Shown here piece after piece: positions 28,568-38,080 of a DNA stretch of 64,000 nucleotides. This DNA comes from Rivularia sp963920925 (GTDB taxonomy: Bacteria > Cyanobacteriota > Cyanobacteriia > Cyanobacteriales > Nostocaceae): contig NZ_CAWUDI010000035.1 of assembly GCF_963920925.1 (NCBI RefSeq), positions 1-64,000 of the forward strand. The letters run 5' to 3'. The notes under the pieces were generated by a model, which saw nothing but the letters and a program-made list of their open reading frames with translations, was not told where the DNA came from and did not search any database. The position numbers and the translations under genes are program-made. The number at the start of each line of letters is the position of its first letter. Position 1 is the first letter of the stretch.

Positions 28568-30628
28568 ATGACATCTATCAAAAATATTATTCAAAGTGAG
28601 GTCAATCCTTTTGACCTTATAGATTTGAAACCAGGTAACTTTTGGGGAGAAAAACAGGATTCAAGTGACAGTATTGACTCAATTCATCAAGAAGTAATCG
28701 GTGAAGTTGAAGGAGTTCTCGATTTAGTTATTAGAGATAATCGTAGCCGTAGCTTGTTACTTTTAGGTGACTCTGGTTCTGGTAAAAGCTATTTATTAGG
28801 TCGTCTCAAACGTATTCTTAATTCTAAAGCCTTTTTTGCTTATATCGGTCCTTGGGCTGATAGCGATTATATCTGGAGACACGTTTTACGTTCTACAGTT
28901 GATAGCTTAATTCAAGTTCCCGAAGGACAGCAAGAGTCGCAGTTGATGCTGTGGCTCAAAAGCTTATCAGCCTTTACCAAAGACAACAGTATTTCGCAGT
29001 TGTTGCAGAGCGATCGCCTTAAATTTATCCAACATCTCAAGAAAACCTACAATCGAGCAGGAATATACAACCCCGACTTTTTTTTTGGTGTACTGCACGA
29101 TTTAACAAATCCAGAATTACAGCAGATTGCTTGCGAGTGGTTGCGGGGAGATGACTTAAGCGAAGAGTCGATGGAACTTTTAAAGGTTAGAAGCTGCATT
29201 GATTCAGAAGATGCTGCTAAAAATATTTTGGCAAACTTTGGCAGAATTTCTACTCAAACCCAACCGATTGTTTTATGTTTTGACAATTTGGATAATATTC
29301 CTCGTTTGTCCCCTGATTATCAAGATTTTCAATCTTTATTCAATGTCAATACAACTATTCATAATAGCTATCTGAAAAACTTTTTAGTTATTATTAGCGT
29401 AATTACTAATACATTAAGAAGAAATTTAGACAGCATTCCCCCAGCAGATAGAGACAGAATTGATAAAACAATAAAACTAAAAAAAATCAACTTAGAACAA
29501 GTAGAAGCACTTTGGGCTTATCGTCTCAAGCCTTTACATAAAAAAGCCGTTGTACAGCCGACATCAGCTATTTTTCCATTTGATCGGCAGTTTTTAGAAG
29601 AAAGTTTTCTCGGTGGTAAAACTTTACCAAGAAATGCGCTCACTGTGGCAAGGAATCAGTATCACAAATATAAACTATCGCTGATTAATAGTACTATACC
29701 CGCACAAGACGAAGGCAGCAAAAATGTTAAATTTCGCATCAAAACTCCCGGACAAACTAAACCTCCCATAGTTATTACTACGACACGGGGAGCAATAAAC
29801 GAGGACACAATTGCGGCTGAATTTCAATTGCTATGGCAAAAAGAATATAGGAAAATTCAAGAGAAAATCTCTAAAATCACTTTTTTATCAGCACCCGATT
29901 TAATTGGGATGTTAAAAGAAGCCTTAGAAGCATTACAAATTAACGGCATTGAACCAAAACTTATTAGTGGGAAATATGCGGGTTATTCTTTGAGCTATGA
30001 ACAATCACGAAACCGCGAAAGGGTAGGAATAGTTTGGACGGAAGATTCTAACATGGTAAGTTTCTATAATGTCATGAATGCTTCTAATAAAGCGATAAAT
30101 AAACAGCTTTCTGACAAACTGTATCTGATTAGAAGTGGTAATGTTGGTAACGGCAAGCTCAAGGGTTATCAACTGTATCAGCAAATTTTTACAGGTAGTA
30201 AAAATATTCATATTAAGCCCAATCTAGCTTCTGTTCACTTGTTAGCTACTTATCATAGTTTGGTAAATTCGGCTTTAGCTCATGAGTTAGTCATTGCTGG
30301 TAACACAATTAAATTACCACAACTACAATCCTTAATTCGGGAATCTCAATTATTAGATAAATGTACTTTATTGCAAGAGTTAGGAATTGTTGATAAAGAG
30401 ATAATAGAACCAGATTTTGAACCAGTCAAAAAATTATTATTGAATTTGGTAAAAACTCAAAGCGTTATGGGAACTCCCACTTTAATCACACATTCTATTG
30501 CTGAGTTTCCTGATGTCAGTGAAAATGATGTGATATCACAAATTCAAGCTTTATGTAAGGAAAGGAAAGTTAAAATTCTCGATCCCAAAGCTAAGTTGGA
30601 AGATCAATTGGTTTGTTTGATTGCTTAG
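28568..30628 (+). CDS. Large P-loop (AAA/STAND-like) ATPase
   Basis: A 686-aa protein. Walker A is GDSGSGKS (residues 67-74) in LLLLGDSGSGKSYLLGRL. Walker B is IVLCFDNLDN (D239), followed by a sensor-like segment (FLVIISVITNTLRRNLDSIP). The layout is that of Orc/AAA-type ATPases that load or activate partners on DNA. Residues about 390-686 have no family I can name. They include GIVWTEDSNMVSFYN near 480 and a helical tail. It sits between the winged-helix-like gene (61 bp upstream) and the nuclease-translocase gene (147 bp downstream, with a repeat in the gap). Confidence 0.7.
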   Translation: MTSIKNIIQSEVNPFDLIDLKPGNFWGEKQDSSDSIDSIHQEVIGEVEGVLDLVIRDNRSRSLLLLGDSGSGKSYLLGRLKRILNSKAFFAYIGPWADSDYIWRHVLRSTVDSLIQVPEGQQESQLMLWLKSLSAFTKDNSISQLLQSDRLKFIQHLKKTYNRAGIYNPDFFFGVLHDLTNPELQQIACEWLRGDDLSEESMELLKVRSCIDSEDAAKNILANFGRISTQTQPIVLCFDNLDNIPRLSPDYQDFQSLFNVNTTIHNSYLKNFLVIISVITNTLRRNLDSIPPADRDRIDKTIKLKKINLEQVEALWAYRLKPLHKKAVVQPTSAIFPFDRQFLEESFLGGKTLPRNALTVARNQYHKYKLSLINSTIPAQDEGSKNVKFRIKTPGQTKPPIVITTTRGAINEDTIAAEFQLLWQKEYRKIQEKISKITFLSAPDLIGMLKEALEALQINGIEPKLISGKYAGYSLSYEQSRNRERVGIVWTEDSNMVSFYNVMNASNKAINKQLSDKLYLIRSGNVGNGKLKGYQLYQQIFTGSKNIHIKPNLASVHLLATYHSLVNSALAHELVIAGNTIKLPQLQSLIRESQLLDKCTLLQELGIVDKEIIEPDFEPVKKLLLNLVKTQSVMGTPTLITHSIAEFPDVSENDVISQIQALCKERKVKILDPKAKLEDQLVCLIA

Positions 30629-30642
30629 TTTAATAGTTTACA

Positions 30643-30742
30643 ACATCTCGGAACCTAACCCCCTAACCCCCTTCCCTATAAGGGAATGGGGAATAATATC
30701 AAAGCCTCTCTCCTTGCAGGAGAGAGGTTTGGAGAGAGGTTT
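30643..30742 (+). repeat. Degenerate family 1 repeat
   Basis: The left end ACATCTCGGAACCTAACC is a one-base-deleted form of the family 1 MITE end. The core (CCCTTCCCTATAAGGGAATGG, then CTCTCTCCTTGCAGGAGAGA, the first being two short palindromes) matches the interiors of the elements at 8061 and 18944 and the in-frame copy at 51321. No right-hand inverted end is visible, so it is probably dead. Confidence 0.65.
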
Positions 30743-30775
30743 TTAAAATCATATTTCATCAATATATATATCTAA

Positions 30776-33424
30776 ATGCTCTACCTGACAGATGCGACTC
30801 AAATAAAAACTCAAATAAATCAATTTAGCTCATCTAAAATACTATGGCTGGATACAGAAGTTGCTGACTATCGAACTCCTAATCCCAGACTATCTTTAAT
30901 TCAGGTATTAGCTAACCCTAATGATTCAACGGGTGAGTTTGCTTATATTTTGGATGTGTTGGATAAACCCGATTTAGCAGCATATTTTATTAACCAAATT
31001 ATGGTTAATCCCCAAATAGAAAAGGTATTTCACAATGCCAGTTTTGATTTAAGATATCTAGGGGGAAAATCAATTCCAAATGTTACCTGTACGCTGAAAA
31101 TATCTAGAAAAATTACTCGCTACAAATTAAAAACGTCTAATCTAAAACTTAAAATTTTAGCAACAGAACTTTGCAATTTTACTGATGTAGATGCTGAATC
31201 TGGAGCTAGCGATTGGGGAAAACGCCCTCTTGCAGAAAAACAATTACATTATGCGGCAATGGATACGGTTTATCTAGCTGCCGTGCATCGCTATTTATTA
31301 GGTTTTAATTTAGATTTTAATTCCGATTTTAATTCCGATAGTAACAATAATATTTTTGATATGGCAGCTAATACAAACAAATGGGCAAAAAAAACCGATC
31401 CTTCTTCCTTAACTGTTACCAAAGTTAGAGTTGCATTTGAATGTCCGCGTCTGTTTTATCTCAGCGATAAATCTGGCGGAAATACATTATTTATTCCCCG
31501 CGATACTGTAACTGGAATCGGTAAAATATTTCATTATTTAGTCGATGAATTTATTAATTTAGCAATTAGCGAACCTAGATTTAAAGAATTATTCCAACTA
31601 GAAGCATCGCAGTTACAGATAGAAAAAGTTGCTGGAGAAATGCAGCAGATTTTTTATCAAGCTAAATTTTTATCTTACCTAGAAAAAATTGTTGCGAAAG
31701 ATAGTAGCAAAGCTCAACCATTGCTGAAAGTTTGGCAGGGATTGCAAGGTGTAATTAAACGCTTTGCAGAAATTTTGATCGTAAATAGACGCTATTGCAG
31801 TGCAGAAAGCGTAATTCGCAGCACTTTTATTTCAGAAGAACGTAAATTAGAACATTATTTCAATTTACCAAATGGAACCCAACAACAAGTCAGGGGAGAA
31901 TTCGACTGTTTGATATACAATTGGGAACGCAAGCGGTTGTGTGTAATTGAGTTTAAAACTTATCAACAATTAGATCCATCGGCACAATTAGCGCAAGTTT
32001 CCCTTTACGGTTATATGTTGCAACAAAAGCAGCAAGTACCTGTAGATTCGGCTGTTTATTGCGTTTTACCGGAGTTTAAAGAGTACTATTATGATTGGGA
32101 GCAATTAGAAAATACTGTAAATCAGTTGATTCCCTACAAATTAGAGCAGATGCAAGAATGGTTAAATTGGGAACATTCTCAACCTAATTGCCCACCTTCA
32201 ACAACTCAGCCTTATTTATGCGAAATTTGTCCCCAGCAAGAAAAGTGTCAAAGTTATTTTGGTGATGCGGTAAAGATCCCCCCAACCCCCCTTGAGGAAG
32301 GGGGGCTTGAAGAAGATTCAATTAAGATCCCCCCAACCCCCCTTGAGCAAGGGGGGCTTGAAGAAGAAAAAGAAGAGGAAGATTCTGTTAACGCTGATGC
32401 AATTGGTGAGGAATTAGTAACTACCTTACAATCCTTTGGAATTAAGGTAAATTTTATCGAAGCTGTTGTTGCACCCAGTTTTATAAGGGTAAAAATAAAG
32501 CCTCAATCGGGTGTAAAAGTTATTTCGATTATCAAATTATCAGCAGATTTACAGGTACAGTTGGGATTAGAAAATCCACCGTTAATCGCTACACAAGCTG
32601 GATACGTCAGCGTTGATTTACCCAACCCTAATAGAAAGGCAGCTTTATTTGATGATTATATCAAGTCAGAAAAATTACCCGAAACTACATCGGTAAAAAT
32701 TGCTATTGGCGTAAATTTAGAAGGAAAATTAGTAGAAGCAGATTTATCAGATCCCAACACCTGCCACTTTTTAGTTGGTGGTACAACCGGAAGCGGTAAA
32801 AGCGAATTTTTGCGATCGCAACTTCTCAGTCTACTAAAACGCTATTCTCCGCAGCAGCTAAAAATTGCTTTGGTAGATCCCAAACGAGTTACTTTTCCCG
32901 AATTTGAAAAAATGCCTTGGCTTTATTCACAAATAGTTAAAGATAGTGAAGATGCGATCGAATTGATGGATAAGTTGGTTTCGGAAATGGAATATCGCTA
33001 TGAGCAGTTTGAAAAAACCGGATGCGCCGATTTAGCTGCTTATAATCAACGTGTCGATAAACCTTTACCTCGCATCGTCTGCATTTTTGACGAATACGCC
33101 GATTTTATGGCTGAAAAAGAATCTCGTAGTGCTTTAGAACAAAGTATAAAACGTTTGGGTGCAAAAGCACGCGCCGCCGGAATTCATTTAATAATTGCTA
33201 CTCAACGCCCGGAAGCTTCAGTAGTTACACCGTTAATTCGCTCGAATTTACCGGGAAGAGTTGCTTTACGTACTGCTAGCGAAGCCGATTCTAAAATGAT
33301 TTTAGGGGATAACAAAAAAACAGCTGCTGCTTATTTGTTAGGTAAAGGTGATTTGCTATACCAAGTCAATTCTAAATTACATCGGTTGCAGAGTTTGTAT
33401 GCGAAGAATATTGATTTGAAATGA
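30776..33424 (+). CDS. DEDDy exonuclease + PD-(D/E)XK nuclease + FtsK/HerA translocase fusion
   Basis: An 882-aa protein with three enzymatic parts. Residues 1-185 are an RNase D-like 3'-5' exonuclease with D26 and E28 (WLDTEV), D91 (HNASFDLRYL), Y159 and D163 (YAAMDTVYL). Residues about 210-495 resemble a Cas4/RecB-type PD-(D/E)XK nuclease: AFECPRLFYL, RGEFDCLIY, then E392-F-K394 (VIEFKTYQ), ending in CEICPQQEKC, so a 4Fe-4S cluster is likely. Residues about 540-882 are an FtsK/SpoIIIE motor with GGTTGSGKS (668-676) and IVCIFDEYADFM (D772, E773). It lacks the membrane domain of chromosomal FtsK. The linker at about 498-530 is encoded by a repeat. End-processing of DNA driven by a motor is inferred. 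Confidence 0.82.
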   Translation: MLYLTDATQIKTQINQFSSSKILWLDTEVADYRTPNPRLSLIQVLANPNDSTGEFAYILDVLDKPDLAAYFINQIMVNPQIEKVFHNASFDLRYLGGKSIPNVTCTLKISRKITRYKLKTSNLKLKILATELCNFTDVDAESGASDWGKRPLAEKQLHYAAMDTVYLAAVHRYLLGFNLDFNSDFNSDSNNNIFDMAANTNKWAKKTDPSSLTVTKVRVAFECPRLFYLSDKSGGNTLFIPRDTVTGIGKIFHYLVDEFINLAISEPRFKELFQLEASQLQIEKVAGEMQQIFYQAKFLSYLEKIVAKDSSKAQPLLKVWQGLQGVIKRFAEILIVNRRYCSAESVIRSTFISEERKLEHYFNLPNGTQQQVRGEFDCLIYNWERKRLCVIEFKTYQQLDPSAQLAQVSLYGYMLQQKQQVPVDSAVYCVLPEFKEYYYDWEQLENTVNQLIPYKLEQMQEWLNWEHSQPNCPPSTTQPYLCEICPQQEKCQSYFGDAVKIPPTPLEEGGLEEDSIKIPPTPLEQGGLEEEKEEEDSVNADAIGEELVTTLQSFGIKVNFIEAVVAPSFIRVKIKPQSGVKVISIIKLSADLQVQLGLENPPLIATQAGYVSVDLPNPNRKAALFDDYIKSEKLPETTSVKIAIGVNLEGKLVEADLSDPNTCHFLVGGTTGSGKSEFLRSQLLSLLKRYSPQQLKIALVDPKRVTFPEFEKMPWLYSQIVKDSEDAIELMDKLVSEMEYRYEQFEKTGCADLAAYNQRVDKPLPRIVCIFDEYADFMAEKESRSALEQSIKRLGAKARAAGIHLIIATQRPEASVVTPLIRSNLPGRVALRTASEADSKMILGDNKKTAAAYLLGKGDLLYQVNSKLHRLQSLYAKNIDLK
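32271..32366 (+). repeat. Two tandem palindromic repeats inside the coding frame
   Basis: Two copies of AAGATCCCCCCAACCCCCCT followed by TGAGSAAGGGGGGCTTGAAG, separated by 12-13 bp, code KIPPTPLEEGGLEED and KIPPTPLEQGGLEEE. The CCCCCC/GGGGGG arms would fold as hairpins in the mRNA. They lie between the nuclease and the motor domains, where an added linker is tolerated, and keep the frame open. Confidence 0.85.
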
Positions 33425-33453
33425 TTTTTTGCAGCATCCGCGATTTGCTTTCA

Positions 33454-33683
33454 CGCCTTGGAATAAATTAAGCGGCTGATATACAAAGTACGTTGAAACG
33501 CACTGAAAGTTTTGTTCCATAATATTTATAGGACTTTTGTATAAGAGCGGGAAATTGCATTTCTTGGTGGTGTTGAGAACATTGCATGGTTTTAGATTCT
33601 TTAAGAATTAAAACCTACCAAATGCTTTATGCAGTCTGATTTATCAGACTTCGTTTATTAGCCTGGGAATTTATTCCAAGGCG
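33454..33683. repeat. Palindrome-bounded dispersed repeat (CGCCTTGGAATAAATT ends)
   Basis: 16-bp perfect inverted ends (33454-33469 and 33668-33683) enclose GATATACAAAGTACGTTGAAAC and a small hairpin AGTCTGATTTATCAGACT (33632-33649). Related sequences recur at 49049-49175 and 61260-61400, with the shared core TATACAAAGTACGTT. The 500-bp gap between the nuclease-translocase and parA holds no gene that I can support. Confidence 0.65.
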
Positions 33684-33802
33684 AGTGTGAGGGCTAATCA
33701 ATAAATTTTCTATTTTTAAAGAAATACGTTAATTCGCTTTACCAATAATCAACTCACAGGTATAATCTGACTGCTTTTAATCATAAAACATTGTGAAGGT
33801 TC

Positions 33803-33859
33803 GTAGTAGCGCTTTAGCCCCTCATATTGTCGAATCCGGATGCGCTAAAGCGCTACTAC
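33803..33859. repeat. 16-bp stem hairpin upstream of parA
   Basis: GTAGTAGCGCTTTAGC and its exact complement are separated by 25 nt. It lies about 65 bp before the parA start and may be a dispersed palindrome or a terminator that insulates parA. No T-run follows. Confidence 0.55.
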
Positions 33860-33924
33860 AAGCCCAAAATCTAAAATCGAATTTACTGTTATAGATACGT
33901 TTACAGAGGAAGAGGAGTTAAAGT

Positions 33925-34809
33925 ATGGGATATGTAATTTCTACTGCAAATATGAAGGGTGGAGTGGGTAAAACTACTCTTACTGTTAATTTGGCAACTT
34001 GTTTGGCTAAAAATCACGGTAAGCGGGTGCTTGTGTTGGATTTAGATACCCAAATCAGCGCTACTCTAAGTATGATGTCGCCGATTGAGTTTGCTAAGCT
34101 GCGGAAAAAAAGGCGGACTTTAAGGTATTTGATCGATGATATTGTTAAATCACCAAATAGGGAAAAATTATCAATTACAGAGATTGTTCAACCTTCACTT
34201 AATAATCTTTCGGGGCTTGATTTATTACCTGGAGATATTGATTTATACGATGAATTTGTTGTTTCACAAATGCTGCACCAGCAAGCAGTAAGTCTGGGTG
34301 AAAATAACTTTGAAGCAATTTGGAATCGTTTTGAAAGAGTGTTACTGGGTAAGATTTTAGAACCTGTACGCAATGAATATGATTTTATTCTTCTCGATTG
34401 CGCTCCCGGCTACAATCTTTTAACCCGTAGTGCTTTAGCTACGAGTGATTTTTACGTTCTTCCTGCTAAGCCAGAACCTTTATCTGTGGTGGGTATTCAA
34501 TTATTAGAAAGACGCATTGCCCAGTTGAAAGAAAGTCACGAAAACGAGGCAAATATAAATATTTCAATGCTGGGAATTGTGTTTACAATGTCCAACAGCA
34601 ATATGTTAACTGGAAGATATTATAAGCAGGTAATTAACCGCGTTTATCAAGATTATGGTGCTGAAAAAATCTGTCAAACGCAAATTCCTGTTGATGTAAA
34701 TGTTGCTAAGGCAGTTGATAGTTTTATGCCTGTTGTATTAAATAGTCCTCAATCGGGAGGTTCAAAAGCTTTTAGTCAGTTGACTCAGGAATTGTTAAAT
34801 AAACTGTAA
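33925..34809 (+). CDS. ParA/MinD-family ATPase
   Basis: A 294-aa protein with the deviant Walker A KGGVGKTT (residues 11-18) in ISTANMKGGVGKTTLTVNLA, DLDTQ (switch I) near 42, and LLDCAPGYN (Walker B) near 155. It is related to chromosome- or plasmid-partition ATPases. No parB gene is adjacent, so it may be an orphan that positions other cargo. AGAGGAG precedes the start. The last 42 codons are duplicated, with differences, at 38081-38209. It lies 500 bp after the nuclease-translocase gene, so a functional link to that gene is uncertain. Confidence 0.85.
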   Translation: MGYVISTANMKGGVGKTTLTVNLATCLAKNHGKRVLVLDLDTQISATLSMMSPIEFAKLRKKRRTLRYLIDDIVKSPNREKLSITEIVQPSLNNLSGLDLLPGDIDLYDEFVVSQMLHQQAVSLGENNFEAIWNRFERVLLGKILEPVRNEYDFILLDCAPGYNLLTRSALATSDFYVLPAKPEPLSVVGIQLLERRIAQLKESHENEANINISMLGIVFTMSNSNMLTGRYYKQVINRVYQDYGAEKICQTQIPVDVNVAKAVDSFMPVVLNSPQSGGSKAFSQLTQELLNKL

Positions 34810-34902
34810 TTGGGAATTGGGGATTGGGCATTGGTAATTGCAATGGGAGCATCTTGCTCCCCTAATTTGTTATATTATGTCTAATTATATTATGTCTAAT
34901 TT

Positions 34903-35160
34903 ATGAAAATCAAAAGTCAAATCAGAAAATGGGGGAATAGCTTGGGGTTAATCGTCCCTAGTTCGATAGTCAACGATCTCAAATTGGAGGCTGACACCAA
35001 CATTTTGGTAAGTCTAGAAGGCGATCGCTTGATTATAGAGCAAGATAAAACATTGCCAACTTTGGATGAAATCTTAGATAGTATTCCTGAAGATTACAGA
35101 CATCCAGAAGATTTGCAGGACTTTCTTGAGTCTGAACCACAGGGGAGAGAGTTAATGTGA
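34903..35160 (+). CDS. mazE: MazE-type antitoxin (AbrB/SpoVT fold)
   Basis: An 85-aa protein. Residues 1-50 form the swapped-hairpin DNA-binding fold (IRKWGNSLGLIVPSSIVNDL, then VSLEGDRLIIEQ). The acidic tail (LDEILDSIPEDYRHPEDLQD) would wrap the toxin. Its stop overlaps the toxin GTG start by 4 nt (GTGA at 35157-35160), typical of translational coupling. MazE usually represses its own operon; a short stem with arms GGGAGC/GCTCCC lies at 34844-34861 just upstream. Confidence 0.85.
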   Translation: MKIKSQIRKWGNSLGLIVPSSIVNDLKLEADTNILVSLEGDRLIIEQDKTLPTLDEILDSIPEDYRHPEDLQDFLESEPQGRELM

Positions 35161-35495
35161 GCGTTCAAAGAGGAGAAATTATCAGAATAAACCTTAATCC
35201 AACTTCGGGTAGGGAGCAACAGGGAAAAACCAGACCTTGCTTGGTCATTAGCAACACTAAGTTTAATCATCGGCGCAAGATGGTTATTGTTTTACCTATA
35301 ACTAATACTATCAAGCCCGAAATTAAAACCTTAGTGTCATTGCCAGACAATTTATCTATTACAGGATCGGTCGATACAGAACAGGTGCGAAATTTAGACC
35401 TAAACGATCGCTGGTGGAAAACCACTGGTGTTGTTATTGACCAAGATTTGACTGATTATATGGTAGGAATACTTACAACTTTGCTTAGTTGTTAA
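35157..35495 (+). CDS. mazF: MazF-type endoribonuclease toxin
   Basis: A 112-aa protein of the MazF/PemK family: VQRGEIIRINLNPTSGREQQ at the N-terminus, GKTRPCLVISN, VLPITNT, and VDTEQVRNLDLNDR (the usual S/D-x-EQ-x-R-ID region). MazF cleaves RNA at specific short sites. It starts at GTG 35157 inside the mazE stop. Full length for the family and no disruption seen. Confidence 0.88.
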   Translation: MSVQRGEIIRINLNPTSGREQQGKTRPCLVISNTKFNHRRKMVIVLPITNTIKPEIKTLVSLPDNLSITGSVDTEQVRNLDLNDRWWKTTGVVIDQDLTDYMVGILTTLLSC

Positions 35496-35560
35496 TAAAG
35501 AAAATTGAGGAGAGCGGATTTTGATTTTTGCTACATATCGGTTAACAAACCCAAAATATG

Positions 35561-35583
35561 GAGACGTTGCACTGCAACGTCTC
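35561..35583. terminator. Palindrome between convergent mazF and katG
   Basis: GAGACGTTGC and its complement around ACT, followed by TCTACATGG as in the other members at 23592 and 39539. It lies 65 bp past the mazF stop and 50 bp past the katG stop on the other strand. Confidence 0.5.
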
Positions 35584-35633
35584 TACATGGGTGACAATCC
35601 TACGGAATCATCCACCAGTACAATAATTCTAGG

Positions 35634-37919
35634 TTAAGCGCGAACGTCAAAGCGATCGAGCATCATTACCTTGTTCCAAGCTACAACGAAGTCCTTAACC
35701 ATGCGCTCGTTACCGTCATTGGCACCGTAGACTTCAGCCACCTGACGCAGTTCCGCATTTGAGCCGAAGACTAGATCGCAGCGTGTCGCCGTAAACTTCG
35801 TTTCGCCTGTTTCGCGATCGCATATATTAAAAAGCATCTCGCGATTGTCGATTGGCTTCCACTCGTAGTCCATACTGGTCAAGACACGGAAAAAGTCATT
35901 GGTCAAAACGCCAGGTCGATCGGTAAATATACCATGCTTTGAACCATCCCAGTTTTGATCGAGGACACGAAGTCCACCGACAAGAACCGTCCACTCGGGA
36001 GCGGTTAGTGTAAGCATCTGTGCGCGATCGAGGAAGATGCGCTCCGCCTTCACCTTATAGCCCACAGCCTCGTTATGGTAATTTCTGAAGCCGTCCGAAA
36101 CTGGCTTGAGCCATTCAAAGCTTTCAACATCTGTAAGTTCTTGAGTAGTATCCATTCTACCGGTCGTAAATGGAACACTGGTATCAATTCCAGCATCTTT
36201 GGCAGCTTTTTCGACAGCAGCGCAGCCACCGAGGACAATAAGATCCGCCATCGAGATTTTTTTGTTACCCGACTGAGTGCCGTTAAAATCCGCCTGAATT
36301 TGCTCAAGAGACGATAAAACCTGACTGAGTTCCTGCGGACGGTTCACTTCCCAGTCTTTTTGCGGATTTAGGCGAACACGCGCACCATTTGCACCACCGC
36401 GCTTGTCAGAGTCGCGATAGTTTGATGCCGATGCCCAAGCTGCCGACACCAGTGCCGAAACTGAGAGTCCGCTCGCCAAAATCTTGTCCTTAAGAGAACT
36501 AATATCGGCATCATTTACAACATCGTGGTCAAGTGCTGGAATCGGATCTTGCCAAGACAGATCTTCTTCGGCAACTTCTGGGCCAAGATAGCGTACTTTT
36601 GGTCCCATGTCCCGATGAGTAAGTTTGTACCAAGCACGCGCAAATGTATCGCTAAAGTACTCGAAATCACCGAGAAAACGTTGACAAACTTGACGATAGG
36701 CTCCATCTTCCTTCAACGCAACGTCTGAAGTCATCATCATTAACGAATGCTCGACACCAGATTTGTGCGCGTCTGGCGTTTTCGGCGCATCTGGATTGCT
36801 TGGCTTCCACTGAATCGCACCAGATGGGCTTTTGGTTTGTTCCCAGTCGTATTTAAAGAGATTTTCTAGGTAGCTGTTATCCCACTGGGTTGGGTTTGGT
36901 GTCCATGAACCTTCAATCCCGTTCGTCATTGTGTATTCTGCAAACCCTGTGCCTTCAGGATTTTGCCACCCCAAACCCATTGCTTGAATCGGCGCACCTT
37001 CGGGGGCTGGCCCGATCTTATCTGCCGCAACCATGCCGTGGCTTTTACCAAAAGCATGACCACCCGCAATCAACGCTACAGTTTCCTCATCGTTCATCGC
37101 CATGCGCGCAAAAGTCTCGCGGATGTCGCGGGCAGATGCAATTGGGTCTCCGCTTCCATCAGGACCTTCTGGATCGACGTAGATTAAAGCTTGGTGCGAA
37201 GCTCCCAAAGGGTTTTCGAGGTCGTAGTGTTCGTCTTTGGGTTCGCCGTTCCAGCGAATTGTTCGAGTGACCATTTCATTTGGATGTCCCTCGTGCTGCT
37301 TGCCATTTTCTCCGAACGCTTCACCGTTCCAGAATTCAGGTCCCCAGTAGGTGGCGCGATCTGCTTCCCAAGCATCAATGCGACCACCGCCGTAGCCAAA
37401 GGTCTTCAGACCCATAATTTCGAGCGAGCAGTTGCCGACCAGAATCATTAAATCTGCCCAACTCAGTGCCGCGCCGTATTTCTGCTTGATTGGCCAGAGC
37501 AGCCGTCGTGATTTATCTGTGTTGCCATTATCCCACCAAGAATTAATCGGGGCGAAGCGCTGCATACCTCGACTCGCTCCACCACGACCGTCTGCGATGC
37601 GGTAGGTTCCCGCAGAGTGCCATGCCATGCGAACCATTTGAGGTCCGTAGTTGCCGTAGTCGGCTGGCCACCAGTCTTTTGAATCTGTCAGTAGAGTTTT
37701 GATATCGCTTTTCAACTGCTGGAAGTCAATCTTCCCAAACGCTTCCTGGTAGTCAAAATCTTTTAGCGGGTTAGCCAGGGGTGAATTTTGGTGAAGCAGC
37801 TCAACCTGAAGTCGATTCGGCCACCAATCATCAGTTTGCGGCTTAGAACCGAGCGCGCCTCCAACGCGGGTTCCACGAAAGGGACATTGTGCAGGAGCGT
37901 TAGAAGGGTTGTTGTTCAT
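35634..37919 (-). CDS. katG: Catalase-peroxidase KatG
   Basis: A 761-aa bifunctional heme enzyme that breaks down hydrogen peroxide. The distal site has R97, W100 and H101 (RMAWHSAGTYR). Y247 (YVDPEGPDG) and M273 (ARMAMNDEE) complete the Trp-Tyr-Met adduct, with spacing to the proximal H288 (GGHAFGKSHG) equal to that known for Mycobacterium tuberculosis KatG. The second, heme-free half follows from about residue 440. AAGGAC lies 8-10 nt before the ATG. The gene is transcribed towards mazEF. It lies between parA and a parA remnant, so the block may have been inserted or duplicated. Confidence 0.97.
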   Translation of the reverse strand: MNNNPSNAPAQCPFRGTRVGGALGSKPQTDDWWPNRLQVELLHQNSPLANPLKDFDYQEAFGKIDFQQLKSDIKTLLTDSKDWWPADYGNYGPQMVRMAWHSAGTYRIADGRGGASRGMQRFAPINSWWDNGNTDKSRRLLWPIKQKYGAALSWADLMILVGNCSLEIMGLKTFGYGGGRIDAWEADRATYWGPEFWNGEAFGENGKQHEGHPNEMVTRTIRWNGEPKDEHYDLENPLGASHQALIYVDPEGPDGSGDPIASARDIRETFARMAMNDEETVALIAGGHAFGKSHGMVAADKIGPAPEGAPIQAMGLGWQNPEGTGFAEYTMTNGIEGSWTPNPTQWDNSYLENLFKYDWEQTKSPSGAIQWKPSNPDAPKTPDAHKSGVEHSLMMMTSDVALKEDGAYRQVCQRFLGDFEYFSDTFARAWYKLTHRDMGPKVRYLGPEVAEEDLSWQDPIPALDHDVVNDADISSLKDKILASGLSVSALVSAAWASASNYRDSDKRGGANGARVRLNPQKDWEVNRPQELSQVLSSLEQIQADFNGTQSGNKKISMADLIVLGGCAAVEKAAKDAGIDTSVPFTTGRMDTTQELTDVESFEWLKPVSDGFRNYHNEAVGYKVKAERIFLDRAQMLTLTAPEWTVLVGGLRVLDQNWDGSKHGIFTDRPGVLTNDFFRVLTSMDYEWKPIDNREMLFNICDRETGETKFTATRCDLVFGSNAELRQVAEVYGANDGNERMVKDFVVAWNKVMMLDRFDVRA

Positions 37920-38080
37920 TTAGTTCAGTCCTTTTTATAGTTGCTGTGATGGTTTAGTTCGAGATTGCATCTTGAGGCGATCGCGTAGGGTGAAGTTTGT
38001 GTCACAGCAATTCTCATATTATATGGAATATAAGGATTTCGGCGTTGCTTGATAAGTAATGTTAAATATTTATCTTCTGT

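Noticed and set aside
33425..33924. tRNA or small RNA gene in the long gap before parA
   Set aside because: The structure present is explained by palindromic repeats. I found no cloverleaf with a T-loop consensus.
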